NCBI GenBank assembly: GCA_951812715.1
Contig: OX638323.1
Coordinates: 1,712,577-1,776,576, forward strand
Origin: an uncultured Pseudohongiella sp.
GTDB taxonomy: Bacteria > Pseudomonadota > Gammaproteobacteria > Pseudomonadales > Pseudohongiellaceae
Length of the DNA: 64,000 bases
Direction of reading: 5' to 3'
The notes under the pieces are model-generated. The model was not told the DNA's origin. It was given only the letters and a program-made list of their open reading frames with translations, and searched no databases. Positions 16,263 through 26,384 of the stretch are shown here, piece by piece; the stretch's first letter is position 1; each line of letters starts with the position of its first letter. Made by a program: the position numbers and the translations under genes.

Positions 16263-17282
16263 ATGAGCAGAAAAGTCTTTGCCTTATTGAGCTTGTCCTT
16301 GTTTTGCGCCGGCGCGAACGCCCAGCAATACGAGATTCCTTATACGGAGTGGGGGGCGCCGGATTTGCAGGGAGTCTGGAAGCACGCGACGGTGATGCCT
16401 TTCGAGCGGTCCGAGGAACTTGGTGAGAAAAGCACCTATACCGAAGAAGAGGTGCTGGCGCTGGAACGGCGGGTGCAACAACGGTTCGATCAGGGCAACG
16501 AACCACTGGATCCGAATCGGCCCGCGCCCGAAGTGGCTGAATCCCTGCCGCCCATCGGCAACTACGATCTTTTCTGGCGTGACGACGCGCAGTTCCTGCC
16601 CACGATCAACGGCGAGTTCCGGACTTCGGCCATAATCGAGCCGGCCGACGGCCGTATGCCCGAGGTGAAGCCGGAGGCCCGCGAGCGCATGCTGGCGGCG
16701 CGGGGCGGCCGCCGGGGCCGCACCAACGACGGTCCGGAAGGGCGCAGCCTGGGCGAGCGCTGCCTGGTAGCTTTCGGCAATCTTTCCGGCCCCGTGATGA
16801 GTCCCATCATTTATAACAGCCACCTCCAGTTCGTGCAGTCCCCGGGCTATGTGACCATCGTCGCGGAAATGGTGCACGACGCCCGCATTATCAAGATCGC
16901 CAACGAGCGCAATACGGCCGCGGCGGCTCAGCGCAAGTGGATGGGAGATTCCATCGGCCGCTGGGAAGGCGACACGCTGGTGGTGGAAACGCGCCATTTC
17001 AACACCTGGCACAGCCTGCGAGGTTTGCCGGTGGACAATGTGACCATCACCGAAACTTTCCGCCGCGAATCCGACTACAAGATGGTTTACGGCTTCAGAG
17101 TCAACGACCCGACGGTATTCGCCGATGAGTTCTACGGCGAGTATCCGCTGTCGCGAATCGACGAACCGATTTACGAATACGCTTGCCACGAAGGCAACTA
17201 CGGTATGTTCGGCATCTTGCAGGGGGCCAGACGGCTGGAAGTAATGGCCGAACTGGACAGCGGCGGCGAAAGCGCTCAATAG
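16263..17282 (+). CDS. Secreted protein of unknown function ('PDLQGVW' family)
   Basis: The 339-residue protein has a clear signal peptide (residues 1-20, LLSLSLFCAGANA), then TEWGAPDLQGVWKHATVMPFER near the mature N-terminus. The core reads EMVHDARIIKI, WMGDSIGRWEGDTLVVETRHFN and ITETFRRESD, ending in YEYACHEGNYGMFGILQGAR. A paralogue with the same landmarks is encoded at 33889-34884. Proteins with these motifs are common in environmental proteobacteria and acidobacteria, but no function is established to my knowledge. It has its own ribosome site (GAGAGTTCCAGC) and precedes a TonB-dependent receptor by 222 bp. A periplasmic role in handling an imported compound is only suggested by that proximity. 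Confidence 0.82.
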   Translation: MSRKVFALLSLSLFCAGANAQQYEIPYTEWGAPDLQGVWKHATVMPFERSEELGEKSTYTEEEVLALERRVQQRFDQGNEPLDPNRPAPEVAESLPPIGNYDLFWRDDAQFLPTINGEFRTSAIIEPADGRMPEVKPEARERMLAARGGRRGRTNDGPEGRSLGERCLVAFGNLSGPVMSPIIYNSHLQFVQSPGYVTIVAEMVHDARIIKIANERNTAAAAQRKWMGDSIGRWEGDTLVVETRHFNTWHSLRGLPVDNVTITETFRRESDYKMVYGFRVNDPTVFADEFYGEYPLSRIDEPIYEYACHEGNYGMFGILQGARRLEVMAELDSGGESAQ

Positions 17283-17504
17283 CCGCAATCGCCCCCGGCC
17301 GGCGCCGAAAAAAGACGATTTCCATTTATTGCCGGGTGACGTTCCCGACCAGCTTGCGGCTGATTCATGGTTTTCCCTGACTGCAGCCAACCCGCCTTGA
17401 TCTGCCTGATGGTAACTCTTCCTTAAGGGAAACCATCGCGTCTAACCAAACATATTGGTATATTATTAATTCTATATGTTTTAAAAGTACCACGGAGCAT
17501 TGGG

Positions 17505-20033
17505 ATGAACTATTGCAAAAGCGCAGCTTTGATTCTTGTTGCTTCTTGCGCGTTGCCGGCAGGAAATCCGGCAATAGCGCAGCAGCCGCGGCAAGTCGAA
17601 GAAATTCTCGTTATCAGCCGCGGTCGGGCCGAAGATCTGCAGCAGGCGCCCGCTTCGATCAGCGCGTTTACAGCCGCCATGATCGAAAGCGCCGGTATCG
17701 AACGTCCACAGGACTTCATTTCGCTTACGCCCAATGTAAGCATTGTCGATACCGCGAACGCGGGAGACACCCAGGTCACCATCCGCGGGCAGGTCTCTAC
17801 CCGCGACGCGGAATCCAATTTCGCCTACGTCGTCGATGGCGTGCTGATAACCAATCCCAACGGCTTCAACGGCGAATTGTTCGACGTGGCCCAAATTGAA
17901 GTGCTCAAGGGGCCGCAAGGCGCCTTGTACGGCCGCAACGCGGCCGCCGGCGCGATTCTGGTCACCACCCGTCCGCCGGATGATGGCGCCGAATCCCGAG
18001 TCAAGGTCGGTGCCGGGTCGGACGGTCTGGTGAAAGCGCAGGCCATGTTCAGCGGGCCGTTGGCCGCGGAAGGATTGTGGGGCCGGCTGGCGATCAATCA
18101 CAAGAGATCCGACGGTCAGTACGGCAATCGCTACACCGGCGAGGACGATACCATCAATTTTCTCGAGGAAACCAACATCCGCGGGCGGCTGCTCTGGGAA
18201 GCGGGAGATAATCTACGCCTTGACAGCCAGTTGAGCCGCCGCGAAGTATCCGGCGGAGCGATTAACTTCAACGCCGTGTTCGCTCTGGATCAGGCCGCGG
18301 CTTTCATCAACGTTCCCGAGCTCTACGCCGACGTCAACGATCACGAGTTCCAGTACATCTTCAACGTGCCGGGAGAAAACGAGCAGGAAAACACGTTTTT
18401 CACCCTCAAGGCCGACTATGATCTGGCGGATGGGGCGACTCTCACCGCGGTTTTCGCATATGACGATCTGTCCGAGTACCTGCTGTCGGACGGCACCAGC
18501 GCGGCGTTCGGCGGTTACAGTCTCGGCGCCGCGGCTAGCCAGAACGCATGCGTGCAATCCTACAACAGCTTCGACGCCGGCTTGCTGCAAGCTCCGACCT
18601 ATGCGGTTCAGGACGGCGGCGCGCCGGGCACATACGTCGCGGCGTTCGGCGGCCTGAATGCGCTGCTGCCGCCATACTCCCCCACGACTTGCGACGGCTA
18701 TCAATATCAGGAGCGCAATCAGGAAAGCTCCAGTCTGGACATTCGGCTGACCTCTAGTGACGACCGCTCGCTACGCTGGCTTGCCGGAGTCTACTTTGCC
18801 GAAATCGATCGCGAAGTGGTTGTTGCCTATGGCGCGGATCTTGGCCGCGGTTTCGTGCGCGCTCCTTATGTGCCGCCGGACGGACCTAATCCTACCGATC
18901 TTCTATTCTGGGATAATTTCAACACCGAAGTCAGTTCTCTTTATGGACAGCTTCAGTGGGATGTCGCCGATGAGCAGGAACTCTCGCTGGCTCTCAGATA
19001 TGACCGCGAGGATCGCGGCGTATCCAATAAAGTGCCGAACGTCAGCGCCGCGCAGATTTTTGGGCTGTTTGGGCCGCGTCCGATAAATCCCGCATACGAT
19101 GGCAGTGGAAGCGACCGAATCCAGGATCGAAGCAAGGACTTTCGCCAACTGCAACCCAAGTTGAGCTACCTGACCTCCCTCGGCGAGTCCGCATCGGTTT
19201 ATGCGACCTATGGCGTGGGCTTTCGCAGCGGAGGATTCAACAGCATCGGCAGCGAGGACGTCATCCGCAACAACTTCGGCGGTTTCGACACATTTCCGGT
19301 CGCGGTGCGCGATGAATATGACAAGGAGGTCAGCCGTTCTTGGGAAGCAGGAATCAAATCGACACTGCTGGATGCAAGGCTGAGACTGAACGCCAGTGCG
19401 TTTGTAACCAGCATTGACGACTATCAATTCTTCAATTTTTTCGCGGGCGCTTTCGGATTGCTGCGCGTTGTCACCAATATCAACGAGGCTGAAATTCGGG
19501 GATTCGAAGCGGAAACAGCCTTTGTGGTGAATGACTATCTGTCGATCGACGGCGGTTTCGGCCTCATCGACAGCGAAATCGTCAGCAATCGCAACAGACC
19601 TTACACGAAAGGCAACGCCTTGCCTCTGGCGCCGGAATCCACGGCCAATCTCGGACTGGAATTCAACGCTCCGCTATCTGGAAACATCGACTTCGCGGCC
19701 CGGCTAGACTGGCGGCATGTCGGTAAAACCTGGTTCCATACGGTTCAGGATGAAACCACAACCAATGCCTTCACGGACTTGTCGGCGCTGTATCAGATCC
19801 CGGGATTCGGCTTCGGCACCAGCACTTTTGATCGAACCAGCCGCAATGCCTACGACACGCTTGACTTGCGCGCCAGCCTGCGTGGCGAAAACTGGGAATT
19901 GACCGCCTGGGTGCGAAACCTCTCCGACGAGGACTATCTTGAGGAAATTATTCCTGCCCCCGAGTTCGGCGGCTCCTTCATTCACGATTCAGCGGGCCGC
20001 ATCGGAGGAATCGATTTTGGCTACCGGTTCTGA
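17505..20033 (+). CDS. TonB-dependent receptor
   Basis: An 842-residue outer-membrane receptor. A signal peptide (about residues 1-25) is followed by the TonB-box-like VEEILVISRG. The plug domain comes next (residues 40-160, with QVTIRGQ, YVVDGVLI, IEVLKGPQGALYGRNAAAGAI) and then a long beta-barrel ending in the aromatic terminus GGIDFGYRF. The GRNAAAGAI plug variety is typical of the large receptor families of marine and freshwater proteobacteria that import siderophores, vitamins or organic oligomers; the ligand cannot be named. The upstream 50 bp are very AT-rich (ATATTGGTATATTATTAATT) and probably contain the promoter. Confidence 0.9.
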   Translation: MNYCKSAALILVASCALPAGNPAIAQQPRQVEEILVISRGRAEDLQQAPASISAFTAAMIESAGIERPQDFISLTPNVSIVDTANAGDTQVTIRGQVSTRDAESNFAYVVDGVLITNPNGFNGELFDVAQIEVLKGPQGALYGRNAAAGAILVTTRPPDDGAESRVKVGAGSDGLVKAQAMFSGPLAAEGLWGRLAINHKRSDGQYGNRYTGEDDTINFLEETNIRGRLLWEAGDNLRLDSQLSRREVSGGAINFNAVFALDQAAAFINVPELYADVNDHEFQYIFNVPGENEQENTFFTLKADYDLADGATLTAVFAYDDLSEYLLSDGTSAAFGGYSLGAAASQNACVQSYNSFDAGLLQAPTYAVQDGGAPGTYVAAFGGLNALLPPYSPTTCDGYQYQERNQESSSLDIRLTSSDDRSLRWLAGVYFAEIDREVVVAYGADLGRGFVRAPYVPPDGPNPTDLLFWDNFNTEVSSLYGQLQWDVADEQELSLALRYDREDRGVSNKVPNVSAAQIFGLFGPRPINPAYDGSGSDRIQDRSKDFRQLQPKLSYLTSLGESASVYATYGVGFRSGGFNSIGSEDVIRNNFGGFDTFPVAVRDEYDKEVSRSWEAGIKSTLLDARLRLNASAFVTSIDDYQFFNFFAGAFGLLRVVTNINEAEIRGFEAETAFVVNDYLSIDGGFGLIDSEIVSNRNRPYTKGNALPLAPESTANLGLEFNAPLSGNIDFAARLDWRHVGKTWFHTVQDETTTNAFTDLSALYQIPGFGFGTSTFDRTSRNAYDTLDLRASLRGENWELTAWVRNLSDEDYLEEIIPAPEFGGSFIHDSAGRIGGIDFGYRF

Positions 20034-20055
20034 AACATCCTGAGCCGGGCGACTG

Positions 20056-22239
20056 TCAATTCCTGGCGCGGACGGCCTGTTTTTTCGCCAGGCGAACCCG
20101 GTGCAGGGCCGGCTCGGTGTAGCCGTTCGCTTCCTTGACGCCCTGAAAGACCAGATCCCGCGCCGCCTGAAAGGCGAATGAGCCGGCTGGATTGGGCGCC
20201 ATCGGTTGGTACAGCGGGTCTTCGGCGTTTTGATCGTCAACCACGGCGGCCATGCGCAACAGCGATTCCTCCACCTGCTCTTCATCGCACAATCCGTGGT
20301 GCAGCCAGTTGGCGACATACTGGCTCGAAATCCGCAAGGTGGCGCGATCTTCCATCAGCGCCACATTGTCGATGTTCGGTACCTTGGAACAGCCGATGCC
20401 TTGATCGATCCAACGCACCACGTAGCCGAGAATGCCCTGAATATTATTGTCAAGTTCGCGCTGGACGCGCTCGGCGCCTAGCGCGGACGGGTCGGGCAGC
20501 AGAGGCACTTCCAGCAAATCCGCCAGCGCTGTCGGCGGCCGCTTGCGCAATTCGCCCTGCACCGCGAACACATCGACCTGGTGATAATGCATGGCGTGCA
20601 GCACGGCGGCTGCCGGCGAAGGCACCCAGGCGGTATTGGCGCCGGCCAATGGGTGCGTGACTTTCTGCTCGACCATTGCCGCCATCAGGTCGGGCATGGG
20701 CCACATTCCCTTGCCGATCTGCGCCTTGCCCGGCAAGCCGCATTCGAGCCCGGTGTTTACGTTGTGATCCTCATAGGCGCCGATCCAGGTCGAAACCTTC
20801 ATCTCGTCCCGCGGCAGCATCGGGCCGCCATGCATGCCGGTATGAATCTCGTCGCCGGTGCGGTCGAGAAAGCCGGTATTGATGAATACCACCCGGTCCC
20901 GGGCATTGTAGATACAGCGTTTCAGATTTACCGTGGTGCGCCGCTCCTCATCCATGATGCCGATCTTGACGGTGAGAGGTTTGAGTCCGAGCAGTTTTTC
21001 TGTCGCCGCGAACAGGTCGCAGGTGAATTTCACCTCGTCGGGACCGTGCATCTTCGGCTTGACGATATAGATGCTGCCGGCGCGCGAGTTGCGCAGCCGG
21101 TTTCCGCCCTGGATATCGAGACTGGCGATCGCGGAAGTGATGACCGCGTCCATGATGCCTTCGAACACCTGCCGCCCGCGGCTGTCATAGATGGCGTTAT
21201 TGCGCATGACATGGCCGACGTTGCGCACCAGCAGCAAGCTGCGGCCCGGCAGTCGCAAGGATTCGCCCCGCGGCGACAAATATCCGCGATCCTCGGCCAA
21301 TACCCGGGTCATGGCATTGCCGCCCTTGACGAATGTTTCCTTCAGATCTCCCCGTATCAATCCGAGCCAGTTGCGGTAGACCTCGGACTTGTCGGCCGCA
21401 TCTACCGCGGCCACGCTGTCTTCACAGTCCTGGATCGTTGTGATCGCGGCTTCGAGCACGACGTCCTCGATGCCGGCGGGATCGGATGCGCCGACCGCGG
21501 AATCGCGATCTATGCTGATCTCGATATGCAAGCCATTATTGACCAGCAACACCGCGGCCGGGTTTCCTGCCGCTCCCAGATAGCCGGCGAACTGATCCGG
21601 ATCGCTCAGACCGACAACGCTCGCTCCGCAATCCGCTTCCAGCCGCCCCTCGTTGACGCGGTACTTCCGCACATCGGCATGGCCCGCGCCGCTGAGCGGA
21701 CAAGCCTGGTCGAGAAAGTCCCGCACGTAATCAATCACGCGCCGGCCGCGAACCGGATTGTAACCGCCGCCGCGTTCGGCGCCGCCGTCTTCCGGGATGG
21801 CGTCGCTGCCATAAAGCGCGTCGTACAGGGATCCCCAGCGCGCATTGGCGGCATTAATGGCAAAGCGCGCGTTTTTCACCGGCACTACCAGTTGCGGTCC
21901 GGCAATGGTGGCGATTTCCGGGTCTACGCCGGCGGTAGAGATCTCGAAATCCGCGGGCTCGGGCTGGAGATAGCCGATCTCGCGCAGAAATTCCCGATAG
22001 GCATCGCGATCGAAATCCGGACCCTGATTGCGGTGATGCCATTCGTCGATCCGCTGCTGCAGTTGGTCGCGGTGCGCAAGCAGTTCCTCGTTACGGACCG
22101 TAAAGTCATTGATCAGTCGTTCGAAACCCGGCCAGAAATCTGTCTGACGCATGCCTGTTTCCGGCAGTAACTCCCCGTTCACAAAAGCCGCCAGCTCGGC
22201 AGCGACCCGCAGGCCGCCAGTCTCGAAATCAGCATTCAT
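20056..22239 (-). CDS. glcB: Malate synthase G
   Basis: Condenses glyoxylate and acetyl-CoA to malate in the glyoxylate bypass or glycolate use. The 727-residue length agrees with the monomeric G isoform (about 723 in E. coli). Conserved stretches include [26 protein letters not shown] near residue 120, [10 protein letters not shown], and the active-site region [21 protein letters not shown] then [21 protein letters not shown]. It is monocistronic, converging with the TonB-receptor gene (22-bp gap). No isocitrate lyase or glycolate-oxidase gene is in the window. Confidence 0.95.
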   Translation of the reverse strand: MNADFETGGLRVAAELAAFVNGELLPETGMRQTDFWPGFERLINDFTVRNEELLAHRDQLQQRIDEWHHRNQGPDFDRDAYREFLREIGYLQPEPADFEISTAGVDPEIATIAGPQLVVPVKNARFAINAANARWGSLYDALYGSDAIPEDGGAERGGGYNPVRGRRVIDYVRDFLDQACPLSGAGHADVRKYRVNEGRLEADCGASVVGLSDPDQFAGYLGAAGNPAAVLLVNNGLHIEISIDRDSAVGASDPAGIEDVVLEAAITTIQDCEDSVAAVDAADKSEVYRNWLGLIRGDLKETFVKGGNAMTRVLAEDRGYLSPRGESLRLPGRSLLLVRNVGHVMRNNAIYDSRGRQVFEGIMDAVITSAIASLDIQGGNRLRNSRAGSIYIVKPKMHGPDEVKFTCDLFAATEKLLGLKPLTVKIGIMDEERRTTVNLKRCIYNARDRVVFINTGFLDRTGDEIHTGMHGGPMLPRDEMKVSTWIGAYEDHNVNTGLECGLPGKAQIGKGMWPMPDLMAAMVEQKVTHPLAGANTAWVPSPAAAVLHAMHYHQVDVFAVQGELRKRPPTALADLLEVPLLPDPSALGAERVQRELDNNIQGILGYVVRWIDQGIGCSKVPNIDNVALMEDRATLRISSQYVANWLHHGLCDEEQVEESLLRMAAVVDDQNAEDPLYQPMAPNPAGSFAFQAARDLVFQGVKEANGYTEPALHRVRLAKKQAVRARN

Positions 22240-22628
22240 TATTCAAGATGTCCTGTTCTCGCGGAATCGCTACACGGTTCGTTTTTTGCGCGCAGGTTCA
22301 GATTCATGCGAGACTGAATCGGCGAACCGATGACGGTTGATTCAGTCCACGGATGAAGGCTCGGCGCGATCCGGAAGGAAGCGGCGACGCGGCTGCAATC
22401 CGCGGCGCGCCCCGGCGCGCGCGCCGGAACGCCGGTTTGGGGCACCCTGCGGTTTCTCACGCGATAAGTAACTCGATTTGATGGCGCCCAATGAGTAACA
22501 GCCCCTCACGGTCTCATATGTGCTGAATCCGCACACATTTTACTTACCATATCCTGATCACTAAACTTTTCGTGAGAAAACTACTGATGAATCTCATTGA
22601 AGCCTGTTTTGCAAAGTGAAGCAACCTA
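22240..22628. other. Intergenic region with a decayed small-ORF relic
   Basis: This separates malate synthase from the ATP-grasp remnant. At 22587 an ATGAAT starts a ten-codon ORF. At 22612-22626 the sequence CAAAGTGAAGCAACC matches 14 of 15 bases with 26025-26039, inside the candidate precursor ORF at 25992. It thus seems to hold the remains of the same small gene. Nothing else is recognisable. Confidence 0.45.
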
Positions 22629-22910
22629 ATGGGCTTAGCGATGCTAGCCATGTCGACCCAATACCACGTCGAATTCGAGCCATTCGATTTGCCGATTCGA
22701 GTTATCCGAACGGCCAGGAAATTCCTCGATACCTTTGGACTGTTCACCGGGAATTTGGATGTGATTGTTGACGACAACGGACGTTTTTGGATTCTCGAGT
22801 GCAACCATGACGGAGAATGGTCGTGGCTGGACCCTGTCCTTGATGGCGCGATCTCAATGGCGTTCGCGAGCGCTCTTGCCGGCAGCCTCGCTGCAACGGA
22901 GAGCTTCTGA
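22629..22910 (+). pseudogene. C-terminal remnant of an ATP-grasp peptide ligase (MvdD/graspetide-type)
   Basis: About 93 codons read YHVEFEPFDLPIRVIRTARK, then DTFGLFTGNLDVIVDDNGRFWILECNHDGEW. This is the last part of an RimK-like ATP-grasp fold as in ribosomal-peptide maturases (MvdC/MvdD style), where the Glu and Asn of LECN bind magnesium. The ATP-binding N-terminal two thirds is absent, and an in-frame TGA stands three codons before the first ATG, so this is a truncated relic. Its final 27 codons are repeated before each of the two downstream paralogues. Ancestrally the ligase gene must have ended 48 bp before the EreA/ChaN-like gene. Confidence 0.68.
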
Positions 22911-22958
22911 TCGGGCATGGGGCGGTTTAAATTCTGGTGAATTGCAGGAGACTATGAG

Positions 22959-24263
22959 ATGTCAGAGGTTAAGGCCTTGCTGAAAAAGCTAGGGGCGATT
23001 CCATTATTGCTAGTAATAGCGGCTGGTGCGCTCGCACAGACCGAAACCGAGGCCGAATGCGAGCCCGCTGCGCTCTATCGATTGGCTACGGAAAATGTGT
23101 ACGAGATTAGCGTGTGGGTTTCGCTTGGCCGATTCCGCGAGCTCGAAGATACTTGCGTATCCGAGTCGAATTCTGCCGGGTATCAAGATAGCCGTGCACA
23201 GTTGGAGTCGTTCGTTGGCAATCATGCGGCTGCATTGTCGTACATGGACTCGCGTCTGGAACTCCGCCCAAATCCACCCCGGGATTTCCCTTCGCCGGTT
23301 TCGAGCGTCCCGGCAGCAGAATTTGTGATCGAGAAGGCGCGGAATCACCAAATCGTCATGGTGAACGAACGGCACCACGCATCGTCCGACAGGCTGTTGA
23401 CGATGGAATTGCTGGCGCCGCTCGCCGAGCAGGGATTCCGCTATTTCGCCATCGAAACCGGCTGGAATGGGGATCCCATCAATGCACGAGGCTATCCGAT
23501 TCCAGATACAGGCTACTATGTGAACGATGTGGTGTTCGCGGAAGTCGTTCGCTCGGCGATCGAGCTTGGCTACCAGATCATTGCTTACGAAATAGAGGAC
23601 GAGCAACGAAGTTCCACGGATCCAGTCAGTCAAGTGAACCGTCAGGATCAGCGGGAATGGTGGCAGGCGAAGAACATCGCCACCAGGGTGTTCGAGATCG
23701 ACAGCGAGGCAAACCTGCTCGTTCACGTTGGCTATGATCACCTTCGGGAGTCCGGAACCGATACCTGGGCGCCGATGGCCCACCACCTTCGTCAATTTAC
23801 CGGGCTTGATCCGCTGACAATAGACCAAACGGTACTCAGCGAACGCTCAAGATCCGAACTTGAGCATCCGCTGCGGATAAGAGCACGGGAACTGGGCTTG
23901 CTCGGCGAAGATGTAATTGTGCTTGTCGATTCCGAAGGTAAGCTGGTTGGATCCCGAGAGGGTATCGATATCTCTGTCTTCGGCATTACCACCCGCTACG
24001 CCAATGGCAGGCCAACCTGGATGGACATGGGCGACCGTAGGCAGGAGACCGATTTTGACACGCCGGAGTGCAAGGGGCGGACATGCATTGTAGAAGCGCG
24101 AAGGGCCGGTTTCGCCGATGAAGTGCCCCTGGACCGGGTTGAAGTCACCAGCGCCGAGCGCACGACGCTTTACCTTCCCCCGGGCGAGGACGTTGTGATC
24201 GATGTGATGGGATTGGATCGAAGCACCTTGGCGACGAGGAATCTGACCGTTCCGGAACCCTGA
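22959..24263 (+). CDS. Secreted EreA/ChaN-like protein, paralogue 1
   Basis: The 434-residue protein has an N-terminal signal sequence (MSEVKALLKKLGAIPLLLV to the ALAQ cleavage region). An alpha-helical cysteine-containing segment spans residues 30-110. A domain then begins IVMVNERHHASSDRLLTMEL and continues GFRYFAIET, EVVRSAIELGYQIIAYE and LLVHVGYDHLRE...HHLRQFTGLDPLTIDQT. The N-E-x-H-H start, the later Glu and the GYDH are arranged as in the erythromycin-esterase/ChaN superfamily, but this assignment comes from pattern only. Start: ATG with GGAG upstream. It is one of three tandem paralogues and retains intact reading. Substrate unknown; a peptide-modifying or hydrolytic role is suggested by the ATP-grasp remnant upstream. 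Confidence 0.75.
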   Translation: MSEVKALLKKLGAIPLLLVIAAGALAQTETEAECEPAALYRLATENVYEISVWVSLGRFRELEDTCVSESNSAGYQDSRAQLESFVGNHAAALSYMDSRLELRPNPPRDFPSPVSSVPAAEFVIEKARNHQIVMVNERHHASSDRLLTMELLAPLAEQGFRYFAIETGWNGDPINARGYPIPDTGYYVNDVVFAEVVRSAIELGYQIIAYEIEDEQRSSTDPVSQVNRQDQREWWQAKNIATRVFEIDSEANLLVHVGYDHLRESGTDTWAPMAHHLRQFTGLDPLTIDQTVLSERSRSELEHPLRIRARELGLLGEDVIVLVDSEGKLVGSREGIDISVFGITTRYANGRPTWMDMGDRRQETDFDTPECKGRTCIVEARRAGFADEVPLDRVEVTSAERTTLYLPPGEDVVIDVMGLDRSTLATRNLTVPEP

Positions 24264-24311
24264 AGCGCCCGTTACGTTAATGGAGCAATACGATGCAAGT
24301 AGTCAACGAAC

Positions 24312-24392
24312 AAGCATATCGTCGATGGCGCGATCGCGAAGGCGTTCGCGAGCGCATTTACCGGCAGCCTCGCTGCAACGGAGAGCTTCTGA
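24312..24392 (+). repeat. ATP-grasp tail fragment in front of paralogue 2
   Basis: The 27 codons KHIVDGAIAKAFASAFTGSL...ESF and stop match the last codons of the ATP-grasp remnant at 22629-22910. The 48 bp that follow, including the ribosome site, are also conserved. It marks the 5' boundary of duplication unit 2. Confidence 0.75.
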
Positions 24393-24440
24393 TCGGGCGT
24401 GGGGCAGTCTAAATACTGGTGAATTGCAGGAGACTATGAG

Positions 24441-25824
24441 ATGTCAGAGGTTAAGGCCTTGCTGAAAAAGCTAGGCGCGATTCCATTATTGTTGGCCGTG
24501 GCGACCGGCGCGCTCGCACAGATCGAAGCCGACTTTCGAGTTCGAACTCGCCTTGCATGCTCCCCTGCATGTGGCGACCGGCGCGCTCGCACAGATCGAA
24601 GCCGACTCCCAATGCGAGAAAAATGCTCTGTATAGAATTGCTACGGAAAACTACGATACGAGCGTATGGTTCTCGCTTGACCGATTCCGCGAACTCGAAG
24701 ACACTTGCGGATCTGTTTGGGATACTGGTGGCGAAGGCTATTGGTACTTCCTCGCACAGTTGGAATCGTTCATCGGCAATCATGCGACTGCTCTATCGTA
24801 TGTAGATCCAGAACCTTACAGCCGCCAAAATTCGTTCCAGAATTTTCCGTCGCCGGTCACGAGCGTAGCGGCGGCAGAATATGTAGTGGAGAGGGCGCGG
24901 GATCACCGCATCGTCATGGTGAACGAGCGACACCATGCATCGACCGACAGACTGTTGACGATGGAACTGCTGGCGCCGCTCGCGGAGCAGGGATTCCGGT
25001 ATTTTGCCATTGAGACTGTCTGGAGCGGGGATCCTGTCAATGCTCGCGGTTATCCGATTCCGCAGACGGGATACTACGTGAACGACGTTGTGTTCGCGGA
25101 AGTCGTTCGCTTGGCAATCGAACTCGGCTACCAGATCATTGCCTACGAGAGAGAGCAAGGGCAGGAAACTTCCACGAATATACCAGCCAGCGTAACAAGC
25201 AGTTTTGCAAGGCGGGACTGGGTGCAGGCGAAGAACATCGTCAATAGGGTATTCGACATCGACGCCGACGCGAAGCTGCTCGTGCAAGCCGGCTACGATC
25301 ACATCCGCGAATCCTCGACCGAAGTCTGGTCGACCATGGCCCGTTTCCTCCGCGAATCTACTGGACTCGATCTGCTGACCGTAGATCAAACGGTTTACAG
25401 TGAACGCTCACGACCCGAAGTTGAGCATCCGTTGCGGACAAGGGCCAGGGAACTCGGCCTGCTCGGCGAAGAAGCGGTCGTACTTGTCGATTCCGAAGGT
25501 CAGCCGAGCCCACCCAATGACTCTGTCGATCTCGTTGTTTTCGGCATTTCCACCCGATATGTCGATGGCAGACCGACCTGGATGAGCATGGGCGGCCGCA
25601 GGCAGGCGATGAACTTTGCCACGCCGGAGTGCGCGGCGCGGGTTTGCATTGTGGAAGCGAGAAGGGCCGGTTTCGCCGTTGAAGTGCCCTTGGATCGGGT
25701 TGAAGTCACCAGCGCGGAGAGCACGACGCTCTATCTTCCCGCGGGCAAGGACATCGTGGTCGATGTGATGGGATTGGACCGAAGTACGTTGGCGACGAGA
25801 AACCTGACCGTTCCGGAACCCTGA
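24441..25824 (+). pseudogene. Secreted EreA/ChaN-like protein, paralogue 2, frameshifted in the signal region
   Basis: The proper start (ATG at 24441, same ribosome site and MSEVKALLKKLGAIPLLL as its sisters) is out of frame with the body, which reads open from 24553 to 25824. A 37-bp sequence starting GTGGCGACCGGCGCGCTCG occurs at 24498-24534 and again at 24571-24607. This 73-bp partial duplication shifts the frame by one base. Removing it restores a full-length protein collinear with paralogues 1 and 3. The body keeps NERHHAS, the Glu-rich helix and GYDHIRE. Unless a TTG at 24553 is used to make a form without a complete signal peptide, the gene is inactive. Confidence 0.72.
24498..24607 (+). 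repeat. 37-bp direct repeat from a 73-bp insertion in paralogue 2
   Basis: Copies at 24498-24534 and 24571-24607 are identical and separated by 36 bp of unrelated sequence. The offset of 73 is not a multiple of three, which explains the frameshift in the gene. Confidence 0.9.
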
Positions 25825-25991
25825 AGCGCCCATTTCTCCGCACGACTCGCCTTATGGGACGCCGTCCTTTTCGGTACAGCTTAGCGCGAAACTATCGGAC
25901 AAAACCCGCCGATCTGTCTCTCCGCGAGAGCGTTCGGTGATTGTTCCGCACTTGATAATGGATACCTCCCAATCCTTCTTTCCAGAAGATG

Positions 25992-26192
25992 ATGAATTCG
26001 GCGCCCGGCATTGAATCCCGACTACAAAATGAAGCAACCGATTTGGGATTGACCAGCGACGAAATCAACGAACTCGAATGCGCGGAGCTTGGGCAATTGC
26101 CTTCCCTGGGCGAATCAACACTAGTACCAGGCGGTACGATGATGTGCCAATTGTCGAACCGTTCCGGTAACCTTTACCTATCCTTTACCTGA
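25992..26192 (+). CDS. Candidate small peptide gene (possible modified-peptide precursor)
   Basis: A 66-codon ORF, with an ATGATG at 25989 preceded closely by AGAAG. The product is acidic in its first two thirds (ESRLQNEATDLGLTSDEINE) and ends MCQLSNRSGNLYLSFT. No family is recognised. It is included because it lies in the 430-bp spacer of unit 3. A decayed relative (shared LQxEAT-coding stretch) also precedes the ATP-grasp remnant in unit 1, the place where graspetide-type loci keep their precursor peptide. Base usage is unremarkable and the ribosome site is too close to the first ATG, so it may not be translated. Confidence 0.3.
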   Translation: MNSAPGIESRLQNEATDLGLTSDEINELECAELGQLPSLGESTLVPGGTMMCQLSNRSGNLYLSFT

Positions 26193-26255
26193 ATTGGCAG
26201 GCTGTTGATGGAGCAAAATGCTGAAGCAGCAATACGATGCAAGTAGCCAACGTAC

Positions 26256-26336
26256 AAGCATATCGTCGACGGCGCAATCTCGAAGGCGTTCGCCAGCGCT
26301 CTTGTCGGCAGCCTCGCTGCAACGGAGAGCTACTGA
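26256..26336 (+). repeat. ATP-grasp tail fragment in front of paralogue 3
   Basis: It has the same 27 codons as at 24312-24392 (KHIVDGAISKAFASALVGSL...ESY, stop), preceded in both places by the shared block GCAATACGATGCAAGTAG. It marks the 5' boundary of duplication unit 3. Confidence 0.75.
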
Positions 26337-26384
26337 TCGGGCGTGGGGCGGCTTAAATTCTGGTGAATTGAAGGAGACTATGAG

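Noticed and set aside
20581..22170. 529-codon plus-strand ORF
   Set aside because: It is antisense to malate synthase G, has no family match and no ribosome site; a typical high-GC shadow frame.
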